Origin: Phyllostachys edulis | Taxonomy: Eukaryota; Streptophyta; Magnoliopsida; Poales; Poaceae | Length of the DNA stretch: 64,000 nt | Assembly: GCA_036346405.1 (NCBI GenBank) | Contig: CM070551.1 | Span: 58,174,488-58,238,487 of the forward strand | Direction: 5' to 3' | In this document: positions 1-13,489 of the stretch, piece by piece | Layout: every line of letters starts with the position of its first letter | Numbering within the stretch: position 1 is the stretch's first letter | Program-made: the position numbers and the translations under genes | The notes under the pieces: generated by a model | Told to the model about the DNA's origin: nothing | The model's input: only the letters and a program-made list of their open reading frames with translations | Databases searched by the model: none

Positions 1-369
1 ATGCTAATTCTTGTTAAATGCATAGTAAATTAAAAACTAGGCATAAATTTTTTAAAAATAATAGTTGCATTTCCTTTTATCTTATTGACATTTCAAACGA
101 CTTTTATAGTGACCACAAGTGGGAAGTGAAGAGCCAACTATAAACAAAATGAAGGGCTCAAACCACAAGTGGGAATTTAATTTGAAGGCATAAATACTTG
201 CTAAAAAATTTCAAGTCATTTTTACACGGTGGAGAAGACATGCTTCACAGAGGTACATGTGTCCTTTTATCGAATAGGAATTTCATTTGAAACGATAAAA
301 ACAAGAAAAATATGATAGAAACATCTGAAGTTACAATTATTACATAAAATCTCTAATACACACTATTTA
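1..369. other. AT-rich sequence downstream of CACTA transposase
   Basis: No gene is visible. The stretch is AT-rich, and a short phrase (accacaagtgggaa) occurs twice, near 111 and 161. It lies on the 3' side of the minus-strand transposase remnant and is probably the rest of that transposon, but no CACTA terminus was found here. Confidence 0.4.
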
Positions 370-3300
370 TTAAACATCACTATATATCAAGCGGCACAGT
401 GGTGAACTTCTTCTTGACGATGACCCTTGGTTATGATCATGCCGTAACCATGGAGTGTCCTCGGCATTTAGCAGATGCTTGGGTCTTTGGTCACATGAAG
501 GGCGGGATTCGGTCATCCCTTTCATAATCTTCGACTTGTCCGACTTGTCCTCAATTCCCACGATGTTTCTTTTCCCCGAAAGAACTATGTGGCGTTTTGG
601 CTCATTGGTTGATTTGTCATCGTTTTCCCTCTCTTGGGTTTTGTAGACATGTCTTTCACATAGAACACCGATTCACATCGCAGAAGGACTAATGGTTCGC
701 CTTTGTACCCAATATTGTTGAGGTCCTTGTTGTCATTCCATACTCCTTGTCGATCGTTACCCCGCCTCCGGTCATCTTCACCCATTGGCACCGGAACAAA
801 GGGACTTTAAAATTAGGTGCGTAGTCTAGTTCCCAAATCTCCTCTATGCGCCATAATATGTTTGCCTCTTTCCATTTGGGTGCATGGCATCTACGCGACA
901 CCACTGCTTTTGGTTCGTGCTCCTTTTATCTTGGGCTACGTGTAAAATGTATTTCCATTTATCTCGCACTTTGTACGTGAGGATGTGACACGATGGTTGC
1001 CTAGCCAACAAATACTGCTTGCTCATCAATATTGTCATCACCACGACATTCTTTTCGCAACCAACCGCTGAAAGTTTCCATGTGATGACGCCTAATCCAA
1101 GCTTCATTCTTCCTCGAAACCGATCGAGGAACTCCTTGTGTACTCGACATACGGCTCCACCACGGAGGAGTTTTGAAGAACTGTAGTGCGCTTTATTGAA
1201 ATAATCGTCCCCGCATCGATATATGTTTTCTTCCCTAGTGTTCCCTTTCCACTAAGTCTCCCTCGTGTCGCGATTCAGAACACCAATCGGGTCAAGGTCG
1301 GGAATGAAGTCAACACAGAACTCAATGACCTCCTCTCGTCCCGTAGCCCTTGGCGATGCTTCCTTCTCGCCGAGCACGTTGGTGAACATATTTCTTCAGA
1401 CTCCCATGAACCTCTCAAAGGGGAACATGTTGTGTAGGAACACAGACCGAGAATATTAATCTCCTTGACCAGTGAACTAGGAGGTGTGTCATGATATTAA
1501 AGAAGGATGGAGGAACACCAACTCAAAGTCGACAAGACATTGAACCACATCATTCTCAGAGAGTAGCTAGTTCCATTGGATTGATTGCCTTCGAGAAATT
1601 GCATTGAGGAATGCACATAGCTTCACGGTGGCGACGTACATGTGGAGGTAGAATTCCTCTTAAAGCAACAGGAAGCAATTGCGTCATAAGCACGTGGCGA
1701 TCATGGGACTTTAAGTGTAGGAATTTCTTCTCCGCACATTTATTATACGCTTTATATTGGAGGAGAATCCAGATGGGACCTTGATGTTGTTTAGGCATTC
1801 AAACATGCTTTCCTTCTCTTCTTTGCTAAGAGTGAAGCTAGCGTGTCTTAAGTAATGGCGCCCATCGTCATCTTCTCCGGATGCGAGTTGTCTCGTTCTT
1901 TCATGCGCCGCAAGTCCTGTCGTGCTTCGAGTGAATCCTTAGACTTTCCATACACATCCATGAATCCTAGCGAGTTCACACAAAGATTCTTTGTCGTGCA
2001 TCACGCCGATCGCGCTGCGGACCTCTAGGACTTGCCAATAGGGTAGCTCCCAAAATATGGACTTCTTCTTCCACATGGGTGCGTGTCCCTTAGCATCTTT
2101 CGAACAGTTTGTTGCCTTGTCCCTTTCCAAAGACTACTTGCACATCCTTGACCATATCAAGTACATCCTCCCGATTCGGTTATGCGAGGCTTGGTTCGTG
2201 TTCGCCTTACCGTTAAAATGCTTGCCTTTCTTTCTTAGTTGGTGATTCATAGGAAGAAAACGACGATGGCCAAGGTACATGACCTTTCGACATTTTTTCA
2301 AATATATACCGTCAATGTCATCAAAACATTGTGTGCATGCATTGTATCCCTTGTTTGTCCGTCTCCGAAGATTACTTAGAGCAGCCAATCATTGATTGTT
2401 ACGAACAACAATGCTCGCAGTCGAAGTGTTCCTGCTTGTACTCATCCCACACACGTACCTGGTTTGCTCCATAAAAGCAGGAGTTCCTCAACTAATGGCC
2501 TCGGTGTAGACATCGATGTCGCTGCAAAGTTGCCTCGGCCTTGGATGAGCACCGCATCATAATGAACTTCCGCTTCATGCATAACCATGGAGGAAGGTTG
2601 TAGATACATAGAGTAACAGCCAAGTGCTATGACTAGTGCTCTAGTCCCCAAAAGGATTCATACCATCCGCATTTAAAGCTTAACCTTAGGTTTCTTGCGC
2701 CATCTGCAAACTCCGGAATTCTCTCGTCTATTGCTCTCCATTGGGACCCATCGCCAGGTGTCTCAACATGTTGTCTACCTTACGGTCTTCTTTGTGCCAT
2801 CGCGACAACTTTGCATGGTCCTTGTTTATGAACAGACGTTTTAGGCGTGGTATTATAGGAGCATACCACATAACCTTGGCAGGGATTTTCTTCCGACGTT
2901 CTTCGCCCTCAAGATCGCCAGGTCATCTCGCCGATCTTATACCGCGACGCTTTGCATACGGGCATTCATCCAAATTTCGTAGTCCTTGCCACGATACGGA
3001 TGCGATCATTAGGACATGCATGTATCTTCTGGATTTCTAATCCCAAAGGGCAGACGACCTGTTTTGCTTCGTACGTAGTGGCAGGCAATTCGTTAGGCTT
3101 CGGAAGCATCTTTTTTTGGATCTTCAGTAATTGCCCAAATGCCTTGTCGGATACACCATTCTGCGGCCTTCCATTGTAGCAACTCGATGTTGTACCCAAC
3201 TTTTTGCCCATCTTCTACGGACGGGTATAGTAATTTCTTGTGATCCTCTAGCATGCGGTCAAACTTAGCCTTCTCCTTTTCACTTTCGCAATCTCTTTGT

Positions 3301-3710
3301 GCATCACGAATGACATCACCAAGAGCATCATCTTCACGAGTGTGTCTTACCCTTGCCTCTTCTTGACTTAGCCCATTGCAAGATATCATCGAAGTCACCG
3401 TATTGAGTAATAATGTCGTTAGGGTCCAATTGTTCTTCTTCACCTTCTTCCATTATAACCCTGGTTTCTCCGTGCTTGGTCCAACAAATATAGTTTGGCA
3501 TGAAACCCGACTTCAACAAGTGTGAGTGAAGACTCCTTGAGCTAGAATATTCCTTCAAATTCTTACACAGGCACATGGACAAAGACATGAAACCATCCCG
3601 CTTGTTTGCCTCGGCCACTCTTAAGAAATAATGCACGCCATCAATGAACTCTTTGAGCGGCGATCAAGATTGTACATCCAATGGCGTGTCATCGTCGCAT
3701 TATATGACAT
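370..3710 (-). pseudogene. CACTA (En/Spm) tnp2-type transposase, decayed
   Basis: Read on the minus strand, broken frames give the full order of a plant CACTA transposase. An N-terminal transposase-associated region (LLKSGFMPNYICWTKHG) lies near 3490. The tnp2 region follows (MLEDHKKLLYPS near 3245, TYEAKQVVCPLGLE near 3070, YLGHRRFLPMNHQLRKKG near 2270). A DUF4218-like part (SHDRHVLMTQLLPVALRG) is near 1710. A DUF4216-like C-terminus is last (VPLFRCQWVKMTGGG near 800, EDTPWLRHDHNQG near 460). These proteins cut and join CACTA element ends. The chosen start is the ATG at 3710, which opens MSYNATMTRHWMYNLD before a frameshift at about 3655. The longest open stretch is about 116 codons and there are many stops and shifts, so no working product is expected. 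The family match is from memory of plant tnp2 proteins; the motifs are directly visible. Confidence 0.9.
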
Positions 3711-4774
3711 ATCACATAATTAAATTTCAAGTTTCAAATTTTTCCCAGATAGTACACATGATAGAGAGGCTACCCAAAAATTTTAGAATTTTTGAAATTA
3801 AGATGAATTTATTTTGAATTTTCAAAGAATCAGCACTATTTGACACGTTTGCACTAGAGCTTCGCTTTGCCTTTGCAGTCATGAGTGTCCTGGCGACGAC
3901 GCGGCGTTCAGCTCTGTGATTTAACGCTAAACAGCAAGCTTAAGGAGAAGGGACATCAAGTTAAATGATAATTAATAATTAACTAAATTACCCAAAGTCA
4001 TTAAGGGTGAATGACCCTAGGTCAACAATCAATCCAAAAGGCAAACAATAACTAAGTGATTAAGCTAATTAAGAGATTAACTAATTACTTAATAATTAAA
4101 TATTAAACTTATTTATTAAAACAAAATTAATATTTATTATTTTTACCCAAGAGGTTGGATCTGATAAGATAAGACTTATCTCATCAAACACCCTCAAAGC
4201 TTAACCTAACTAACACATGTAAAAGTCATTTTTCATTTATTTAAATAATTATTAAATAAGGTGAAAAATAAAAGTCTTCAGATTGATCCCAAAATTTTTG
4301 TACAGATAGTTCATAGCCTAATTAGATGGCAAAACAATTTTCAGAATTTTTGGATCATTAATTTAGCCTACAAAATTCATGGAATAATAATTAAATAAAT
4401 AAGCATAAAATAGGTATAAATTCAACTTTGTCCAAATAGTCTTAAAATTTTTATATGGACTGTTCACAGTGTAACTTAGTGGAAAAACAAATTTCATGAT
4501 TTTTGGAAATTTATTGTGGCCTACAAAAATCATGAAAGTTCCATTTATGAATTAATTGGCAATTTTATAACATATAAAAATTATTCAAATTTCACATTTC
4601 ATATTTTTCATAATGGACGGCAGGGTTAGCATCAGAGCTTACCGCGAACACGCCGGTGAATACGGTTGAGTGAATGAACAGCTCGGCGGTGGTGACAATG
4701 GCAATGGCGTGTCCTGGCGGCGACGAGCAGTGCTCCGCCTCTCGTGATTTAACGCCAAACAGAGTTTAAATAGA
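3711..4774. other. Noncoding CACTA upstream region with a direct repeat
   Basis: No gene is seen. A phrase of about 50 bp (tgtcctggcg..gtgatttaacgc.aaacag) occurs at 3888-3935 and again, diverged, at 4707-4760. The 770 bp between is AT-rich and carries two similar stretches near 4280-4380 and 4430-4540 (each with a 'ttcatag/ttcacag..gtgga/atgg..aaaacaa..tca' pattern). The duplicated phrase looks like the edge of an insertion or internal duplication inside the transposon, upstream of the transposase start. Confidence 0.5.
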
Positions 4775-4779
4775 AGGAC

Positions 4780-5020
4780 ATTTAGTCCGGTTGGTGTTAC
4801 CAACCGACTAAATGCCAACCTTAGTCCAGGTTGGTACTACAATCCGGGACTAAAGATTTAGTCCCGGATTGTAGTACCAACCGACTAAGGTTGACATTTA
4901 GTCCCGGTTGGTAACACCAACCGACTAAAAGTCCCTCCGCAAAAGCTCGCCACCGAGCCGTTGGGGATTTTAGTCGGCTGGTGTTACCAACCGACTAAAG
5001 ATCTTTTGGTCCCGGACGCA
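4780..5020. repeat. Fold-back subterminal repeats of the CACTA element
   Basis: Copies of tttagtcccggttggt and its complement alternate here. The segment 4781-4930 is nearly a perfect palindrome centred at 4855/4856 (arms run from tttagtccgg..caaccgacta through ccgggactaaa). A further inverted copy lies at 4968-5020. Motifs of this kind crowd the ends of grass CACTA elements and bind their transposase accessory protein. No terminal CACT(A/G) is visible at the right side, so the element end seems lost near 5020. Confidence 0.75.
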
Positions 5021-5129
5021 ATTTTCTCCGAGACTATTGCCCATTTGGCGATTCGACCAAAGGTCTGCTCTGTAGTAGTGTGTAAACTTATGAAGAAATC
5101 CCATGGTTCGCCACGCATAGGTTCATCAA

Positions 5130-5939
5130 TGAATTTTTCCTACCGACCACCTCAACACTTGGACTGGTCCAAACAACTTGATATGAGACCCATTGCAACA
5201 AACTTCCCGCTCGTGTCGCTCAGGTCCATCTTGGCGCCTTGCTTGAGACTAACCACTTCAACCGGCATCCTCAATCATTCCGACCTTGATTTCACCAAAC
5301 CAAGTCCCGATCATCCTCGCCTTAACGTAGTTCACTCCAACGTCCCTACACAACAATAGACCAAGAAATCGACACGGGCACAAGTTCTTCACAACTTGAA
5401 TCATGTTTGCCAAAACATCGATCATGCAACACGATGCACTAATATCATGACTTTGGCCAATTCCACATAATACAAAGACACTCAATGTGTCTAAACTCAC
5501 CATGGTCATCCCAACCTGGGCTAGTCTAGCCGCTAGCCTTTGCCCGGTCATACTAGCAACCCATGGCTGGTTTGAACACCACCAATCTAACTGTCAACCA
5601 ACGGCCGGTCAAACCGCTTCCCATTTTAAAATACACTATCTAGACTTTTCGCTTAAACTCTATCTAGTTTTGTGTCCAATCTCCATTTCCAATGGAAACT
5701 AGTGCAAACACATCCACAAACACTCTCACATAAGTGTTTGGTGTCCATTTGGAGAGTTTTACACCACCGGTCTAACCGCCTCGGCCTTGGTTAGTCGACC
5801 ACCCTCACAGGGCGGCCGACCGCCTAAATCTGACAAAGAATTGACGATTTGCAAAATAGTGAATTTACTCCCCAAACTCCTCGACAACAATGCCAATTGT
5901 TCAGCACCTAGATTATGACCATACAACATGGACTCTACA
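5130..5939 (-). repeat. 3' LTR remnant of the older copia element
   Basis: The segment matches the inner part of the copia LTRs at 16393-18185 and 25771-27516 (for example aatagac.aagaaatcga, acaagttcttcacaacttga, followed by a run of 'atgcaacac.atgcaa'). On the minus strand it begins at TGTAGAGTCC (5939) and directly follows the polypurine tract. The outer edge is not clear; similarity fades to the left of about 5130. The 5021-5130 gap holds nothing recognised. Confidence 0.65.
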
Positions 5940-6785
5940 ATCCCCCCTTGACGAACAGATTGACAATCTATCAAAAAAAATGCAATTTGGAGTTCTTTTA
6001 AAAATATTCGCTTGGTTTTGCAAAAAGGCTCAACTTGATCTAGGAGAAGGATAAAACAATGAAAATGACCAAGTTAGCACGAGGAATGATCAAGCAAACT
6101 AGTAGAGATAATGAAATGCATAAAATATTCAAATCTAGAGATGGCTTCAAAAACTCACTAAATATCCATATGAAAGAAAAATTGTTCAATTTGACCTTGG
6201 ATCATAGTGAGAAGACAAGTTTGAGGGATTTTGGAATTTAAACTAACAAAAGAACATTAGAGCACATGAATGCATATGAAATGCTCCCCCTCACTAAGAT
6301 CTACCATTTTTAATCCCCCCCCCTTGTTTTCATGAATAGCCCCTTTTCAATATTTTTGCCACATTTTATTCCACTTTGACAATGGAGTCATCAAGGTATC
6401 ACGCCTTCCTCTCAACCATTTTTTTCAGTGTAAAGATGGAGGGAAGAAGCATACTAGAAGGTTTACCAAGCCTACAACATGAATCAACTTGCTCAATTTT
6501 ATTTGATTTTCAGTTTTAGCATGAAAAAACTCCAGTGGGGTGTAATAGACCACTGTTGAGCTAAGAGTGTTCTTGGCATGTAATAGACCTTTTGCGAGCA
6601 ATGATATCACATATGAATGACATTTTTAGCATAAAAGATCACTTTCACAAGGTATATTAATGAATGCTCTAGGTGTGTTACAAACCATTGTCGAGTAGTG
6701 AACTATTTTCATAATACCACATGTTGAATTCAAGATAACAAACCATTATCAATTACAAGACCAAAATTGAGCAAAAGCCCCGAAA
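5940..6785 (-). mobile_element. 3' noncoding internal region of the older copia with PPT
   Basis: On the minus strand a polypurine tract (AAGGGGGGAT, 5940-5949) abuts the LTR, as in the complete copia at 18186-18196. Further purine tracts lie near 6280 (complement of gctccccctcac) and 6315. The order of phrases (aatgaccaag.tagc.cgagg; atatgaaagaaaaattgttc; tttgacaatggagtcatcaagg) follows the complete element from 18300 to 18630. Multiple AGGGGGAG tracts before the 3' LTR are a known Sirevirus feature. Confidence 0.65.
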
Positions 6786-8479
6786 TGTTCATCGGACCCC
6801 AAATTTGTCATTTAGAATCCTCTCGTGTTCACAACACCAATCCCTAGATTAGTAGCTAGTGCCCACAGTTACATCGGTGAATATCAAACACATATCATGA
6901 AAATATAAAGTTATTGCATAATAATAAACAAAGCGTAAATATACCTTACGACTTTTGGCTTTCAGAATGGCATGCCAGGCCAAATAACTTTAAAGAATCA
7001 GCAGCTGAAGCAAAATTTAAGATGCAACACATGAAACCCTCACGATATACCCACAAGCAATCGACTGGGGCCTACGGCCTCGTTCTTGGCCTTCTTGATC
7101 TCCAGTATTGATGAATGTTCATGAGTGCCCACATAGCCTTTCTCTTTCATACTTACTGAATAATAATATTGAGCGAGCATGAGTACACAACCGTACTCGC
7201 GAGCCAACACATAGAATGCAATTATATAATATGCAAGGCTGATTAAAGGAATCGCTTGTGATTCTTTTGTTTGCATAAAGACACTTATTGAAATACATTA
7301 TGTAATAGCAAATCCTAAGACCTAGCATCTTTAACTAACACAGGTCTTAACAAAATTGAGTTTTGTTGTAAAAATACTAGTGGAGGCTCCAACCTCCTAT
7401 ACCATTGAGTGGCTCCAATCACCCAATGTTCATGTTCATTCTCAGGTCACATCCCATACTACTCACTGGTTCCCCATCAGGCCATCTCAAATCTCTAGGC
7501 TCCAACCCATCTTTTCATTCCACCCACAATTTTTTTTTATAAAAATGAATGCCATTTCAAGTAAGTTCTCGACGCCGCCCATGACCGTGGGCACGGAAAT
7601 CTAGATAGTTCTCTCACTCTGCAGAGTTCGCGCACTTTATCCATAAGAGATAATCAACTTATAATTTCGTCTGACACACTTCTGTAGGTATGCGACTAAG
7701 ATGATTATCACAAGGCCTTTATAATGCCCCACCTCGAAGTAACTCCACCTGCTAGGTATCACCTCCTTGGGCCTCGCCCCCGGGAAGTCTCCCATTTGCA
7801 CTGTGTGGTTTCCCTATGGCTTCATTACCCTCTACCCACACCACACACCCCATTAATGGCGAAGCCACGCCGAGGCGAACAAATTAGTCAGCTAGGTTGT
7901 ACCCATTATAGACTTGTTGTTGCACTGTTTTTACACGAGAGGTCATCACAAGAACTCGGTCCTTTATTGACTCGGGTGGTACTTCCTCATTCCTACTCTG
8001 TCGTGCTCTTCCTAGCACCCGCCATGCTTTTTAGCCACCCAAGTCGAAATCTGGTTTTGGTTTTCTTTTGTTTTGAAATACTTTTCTAGTTCAACATATC
8101 GCCTAGGCTCCAACCTCATCGCCCAAATCCACTTTCAAGTTTTAAATGATGTCGGGCAAATCATTGCCATAGGTCAATGTATCTAATCAAGGCTAAGCAT
8201 GACACTTAGATACGAACTTAGTAACTAGTATGTATACCATTAGTTCTAGGGTGACAAAAGATAATGTCCAAGTTCAAAGATTGGAAGTTTATACGCAATT
8301 ATCAGTTAAGGTATTAACTACAAGCTAAAGCAACATATGTGTATAGAACATAGCAATGCAATTTCATAATTTCAAACAATATAACTTGCACTCAAAAGTA
8401 GGAGCAAAATGATCAAAGTGTTGACTCGCCTTGCTCAATGTTCTGATGACCTTGTTCTTGTTCTTGCTCTCACTCGAAC

Positions 8480-10700
8480 TATTGCTCTATCATGGCTTCA
8501 TATTCTAGCTACGCAAAGTATGATTGAACCCGAGAACGTCTAAAAGCTATCAAATGAAATCCAATAAATCCAAAGGCAAGTAAATAAAGGAAACACTTCA
8601 AATGAAAGCAAACATATCTAATAGTATCTTGAGAGAAGGAAGCATTCTAGATGAAAGCAAACATACTAAAGTGAAGCTGATGAAGGAAATACATCAGACG
8701 ATGTATATCCAAAGGAAGTTGATGAAAAAAAATACTTCAAATGGAATGAAGCACTTCTAGGGATATTTGGAATGAAGGAAATACTCTAGACCAAAGTAGA
8801 TAAATCCAACCTCTATTCGTTTGGTCTAGTGGTGGGGTTTTGGGTTGATAGTCAGACTTAGGGTTAGGTAACCGTTTGATCCAGAGTGAGGGCGAGAGGG
8901 CTCAGGCTCTCGAACATTCATAGGAATATTCCGCATCGGTTACCTAGATGGGAGAGATAACCATGTTAGGTAGGACTCTCTGATCCACCTTCGGGTCACG
9001 AATTGTCCTACTACTGTGAACAGATAGCGATGGATGATAGCTGGAGTCTATACAATGTTGATTGGTGGTTGGACTACCATCATCCACTTGGGGACATCTC
9101 GTTGCTACTCATACGTGACACATAGCTGATCTAATGATTTATTTTGTTATTATTACATATGTATCGAGAAAGTTCCATGAAAGTCAGGTGAGACCTATGG
9201 ATAGGTACAGGGTTCGCTCTGGGGGAAACACAAGTTTCACCGACACATGGGATCAAGTTCACTTAATGATTCCTTTTATTATTTTACATTTATCAGGGAA
9301 ATTCCATGAGCCTTAGCTAGAACTTCCAAGCATTGGCTAGACATCAGTCTTTATAACTTGATTAGGGGTGTCTACAGGTTTGGGTTTCGTCTTTGAGGTG
9401 ATCTATACTTAGTCTTACAACCTATGTGGCTTGGCATAAACTGAAGTAACCTATCACACTAGGTTCATCCTTAGCTCTAGCACCTACTAAAGACTACTTC
9501 TAGTTAAGTAGATAACTATGATACAAGGTCTATGGGCTCTTACCTACTAGTCCTCACTTAGTGATCAACCCTATTGTCTTGATTACTATCACTAGCATGA
9601 AGCTAGGTCATAGCTACCGCTAACCTTCATGATTGTCTAGTAGTACTAGTAATCTTATATACTACGAGGTTTATATTTTAGCTTCTAGTTCTAAGTAAAA
9701 CCAAGTTTGGTATGAGGCCTACTCGTCATACCATGTTTTACTAATTAGTTTCAATTTAGGTCTATTACCATTACACTTTACTTGGCATCGTAAACTAGTT
9801 AACCTTATGTTAGTGGATCCTAGGGCTATCGCCTAGTGACAAATTGATCCCCCTGGTTATCTTATAGCATTAACAAGTTTTGTGTTAATCTTCCCAACTG
9901 AATGGGCTCTAGTTGTGTTTGAGTTGTTTAGCCGAATGATGTCTACTTGTAAGTGTGTGCCTTTGCGATGTATCGTTTTATTTCTACTCTACTAATGGTT
10001 GTATGTGTCATTGAAATATTATCATTATTATCATTTATCATTGTATGACCATGGCCTAGGGCCTGCTGGTCATTGGATCATGTGTGTGTGTACATGCCTA
10101 AAAAGGACTATATCACCTTAGGTTCTAACTACTGGAGTTGGTCACTTTAGTTAGTCTACTTACTATGAGACCTCTCATTTAAGGTTCGACTTATCACTTG
10201 TTGAAACAATGACAGGGTTAACGATTTTAACCTTGGTCCTATTGTGTATAGTCTACTGATTTAAACTTTGCCTTTGCAACTTATACGATAATAGTTCACT
10301 GATCATTTCTTTTTAACCCTCAAAGTCCTAAATCAATCATTTGAGCATTCCATTAATTATAAATGGACTAGGGCCTACTGTCATTGAGTATATTTAACTA
10401 GACCTTGATTGATGAGGTGCACTGATCATTTGACATTGTTTTTACATTATTAAAATAACATACTGAGCAACCCTAATTAAGTTGGCCTTACATATTAAAT
10501 AGTAACACTCACTGCCCATTCTTAGTTAATCTCTAATTGCATACATTACCTACTGATTAACTTAGTCAAGGTGTAATTGCTAACTGAGATGTACCTAACT
10601 AATCACTCAATGACATGGGGCCCACTGTCAGCTAGTACTACTATCCATCGCCCAATTAGCCTCTAATGACTTTGATCCATTCATCCAATTGAAGAGGGGG
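8480..10700. other. Unclassified AT-rich stretch inside the long LTR
   Basis: No credible coding region. Imperfect repeats of a phrase like 'aaggaaatac.tcaaatg.aagcaaac' occupy 8570-8790. Two related phrases (ttattattacatatgtatcgagaaa.ttccatgaa at 9142-9180 and ttattattttacattt.tcagg.aaattccatga at 9278-9310) suggest an internal duplication. The region from 9400 to 10690 shows only low-complexity AT-rich sequence with many 'actagt'-like words. Confidence 0.35.
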
Positions 10701-11489
10701 CCCACTGATCTTAGGCACACACTCACAAAAAGAGACAGAGAGAGAGAGAGAGGCAAAGTACAAAACAGGGGAGGAGCAGAGGCGGCTCAGGTGATGCTCA
10801 TACCGGCGAGGGGGCTACAGCGGCAGTCGGCAAGGAGAAAAATGGAACCGGCTGGGTGAGGCAACCTCGGGGGCTATGGCAGTGCGGCTCGGGTAGCGCT
10901 GGGGTGAGCTGGCGGTGGCGTGTGGTGGCTGGGTGCGAGGAAGAAGATGGGGCGGTAGCGCCGGGGTGGGAAAGGGGTAGACTTTTGGGCGAGCACAAGC
11001 ACTAGGAGGGTGGAGGGGACTCACCGAAGTGGACAGAGGAGGCCAGGACAAAACAAGGTGGCCTGGCGGTGGGAGCCCGTGGCGGCGCGGTGAAGTCCTC
11101 GATGGTGGGGAATAGCGGCCCAAATCGAAGGTTAGAGAAGGAAAAGGGTGGTGAGAGGATGCTTCATGCGAGGGGAATCGAAGAGATGCTCACTGGGGCT
11201 AGAATGGCATCGGTGGAGGTGGAATCAACCAGGGCCAGGGAAGATGGTGGCACCATGATGCTCCTGAGGATGAATGACAGTATTGAGTAAGGGTTTTTGC
11301 TCGTGGGGTCGTGGAACATGACGTGATGGGGAAGAGAGGGGATGGAGTTCACTGGATTGGCCAGGACGACATGGGCGGCGTGCACCGGTCGGGAGGAATG
11401 AAGATGTTGCCGACGCTGGTCCTGTGGGGAAAGAGGGGCAAGAAGGTGAGTTGGAGGCGGAGCTGGGTGAGACGAAGGTGGCGATCAAG

Positions 11490-11494
11490 GTGGG
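11490..11494. repeat. Left target-site duplication GTGGG of the solo LTR
   Basis: GTGGG directly precedes TGTTGGACCC. The same five bases follow the other end at 15240-15244. Confidence 0.8.
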
Positions 11495-13489
11495 TGTTGG
11501 ACCCGGATTTCACAAATCCAAATCCTCTGTGAAAAACGTTGTGCTATTCCCCGGATCAGTAGATAGCACTCACATGCACATTGCTGAATCAATTCATACA
11601 AGTCGTAAGACCAGACCATCCAATATATTACAGACATCATAGTGACATAGACCACGTCGGGTCGAGTTTATAGTAAGGGCCGAACATACCAAATGATTAC
11701 ATCACAAAAGAATAGAGGAACAACAGCGGCAGTAACAAGGGAGGTAGAGCACATCTCTCCATAGGCAAGCGAGTGGGGTACTCGTGTACGACAGGTATTG
11801 CCTATGGACTTGGACAATAGTGGTCATACATAAGTTCCGACGAGCCAGCTAGACTGAGGTGGGACTTAGACTACTCTTTATCACCGCCATATCCATGGAC
11901 GTCGGGGTCCTCATAGTAGTCATAGTCTCCATGATCCGCTGGATGTGAAGGGTTGGGGAAAGAGCGAGAATGCGCACAACTTCTGTTCTCGTGAGCCAAC
12001 ACACCAGATGCAATAGTATACATGCATGGCTTGAAAAGGGTGGCTCGGGTTCTTTTATTTGCTAAAGAAGTGCTTTCAAATAACATAATTATAAATTCTT
12101 ATCACTTAGCATTTTAACCAAATTGCATTTTGTAAGGAGAGTAGTTGTGCAATATTGAAATACAGCGAAGGTTACATCCACCTTATGCTTATTTTTTATC
12201 GTGGTTACTTCCACCACTTAACAGCACTAGGTACGACCACCTAGGAAAAATACAAATGCCGGGTTACATCCATCCGACCAGTTTTCATCCCATCCACAAA
12301 AGGTTTTTGAAATAGAACTAACTCTAGGAAAGTTCTCATGTCCACCTTTGACCGTAGACACGGCTGTTTAAACAGTTTTTCACTATGTAGAGATTTGTAC
12401 ACTGTACCTACAAGAGATAATCAACTTGTAGCCCCACACGATTCCTTAGTCATGTGGTCGAGAGACCATCACATTAACTTTTCAAATCATCTTGTCCCTT
12501 CCATCATCTCACCCATATGGGGTTACGCCCATACGTTGTGCGGGATGTTTACCACAACGAATAGCGCAGCTGGCAACTTCACCTTACCACAGTGTCCCGT
12601 TCAAGCCGGAACGCGTTCGCCGCTTGTACTGCCCCGATCCTTTCCAGTGAGATGACTTTCAGGGTTCGATAACTTTACTAAGCTAAGTTGCACTTTGTAG
12701 ACTTGTGGTTGCATATGTTTTACGATGGGAGGTCATCACCGGATTAAGTCCTTAAACCCATCTAGGCGGTTCATACCACATTCCACACATTCTTGTGCTA
12801 CATTTGCACCCACCATCATACCATCCGCCTAGATGTGGTGATAGCAGTTTGGGGTTTTGAGGAGGAAAAGCCAATTTATCTCAAATACTTCAGTCATGTA
12901 CCTCCCATGACTGTCCAAAACCATTTTATAATTTAAGAGATGATGGTTGGGACATTTTATACCCCAGTACTTAAGCAAGACTAGCATGTCACTTAAGTAC
13001 AACCTATAACTAGTAATTTACCATATAGTTACTAGGGTGACATGGAATAATGGATTCAATTTGCCAAAGGATGGGGTAATAATTAATTAACCAACAAGTG
13101 GGCAATTAACTACCTTAAGGGTTAACATACATTTGCTTAAAGAATTAAAGCATGCAATTTTGGTAACTTAAAGGAATATAATTTGTGTAAAAGTAGGTTC
13201 AGAATGATCAAAGTATTGACTCGCTTGAGCTGAAGGCAAGGGAGTCTTGGTGATCTTGTGCTTGATCAAACTGGGGATGTCCCGCTTCCTCGAACTCTAC
13301 TTGAACGAACAAACCGGAAAAATAAACAAACAAGCAGAGAGAACAAATAAATACTAAAGAACTAACAAATGAACTCCAAAATAAATAGGACCACTGCCAA
13401 AAGCAAGACCTTGAATTAAGACAAATTTAGAAACAAAGAACGCTACAATCGGAGTTAAAACGGAGGAGAATGGTGTCCTCGAAGTTTGC

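Noticed and set aside
9134..9316. Small plus-strand frame in the AT-rich stretch
   Set aside because: 60 codons with no domain, crossing two imperfect duplicate phrases; likely chance.
10798..11488. Pro/Ser-rich open frames near the solo LTR
   Set aside because: Same reason: GC-rich noncoding part of the long LTR, with overlapping frames on both strands and no domain.
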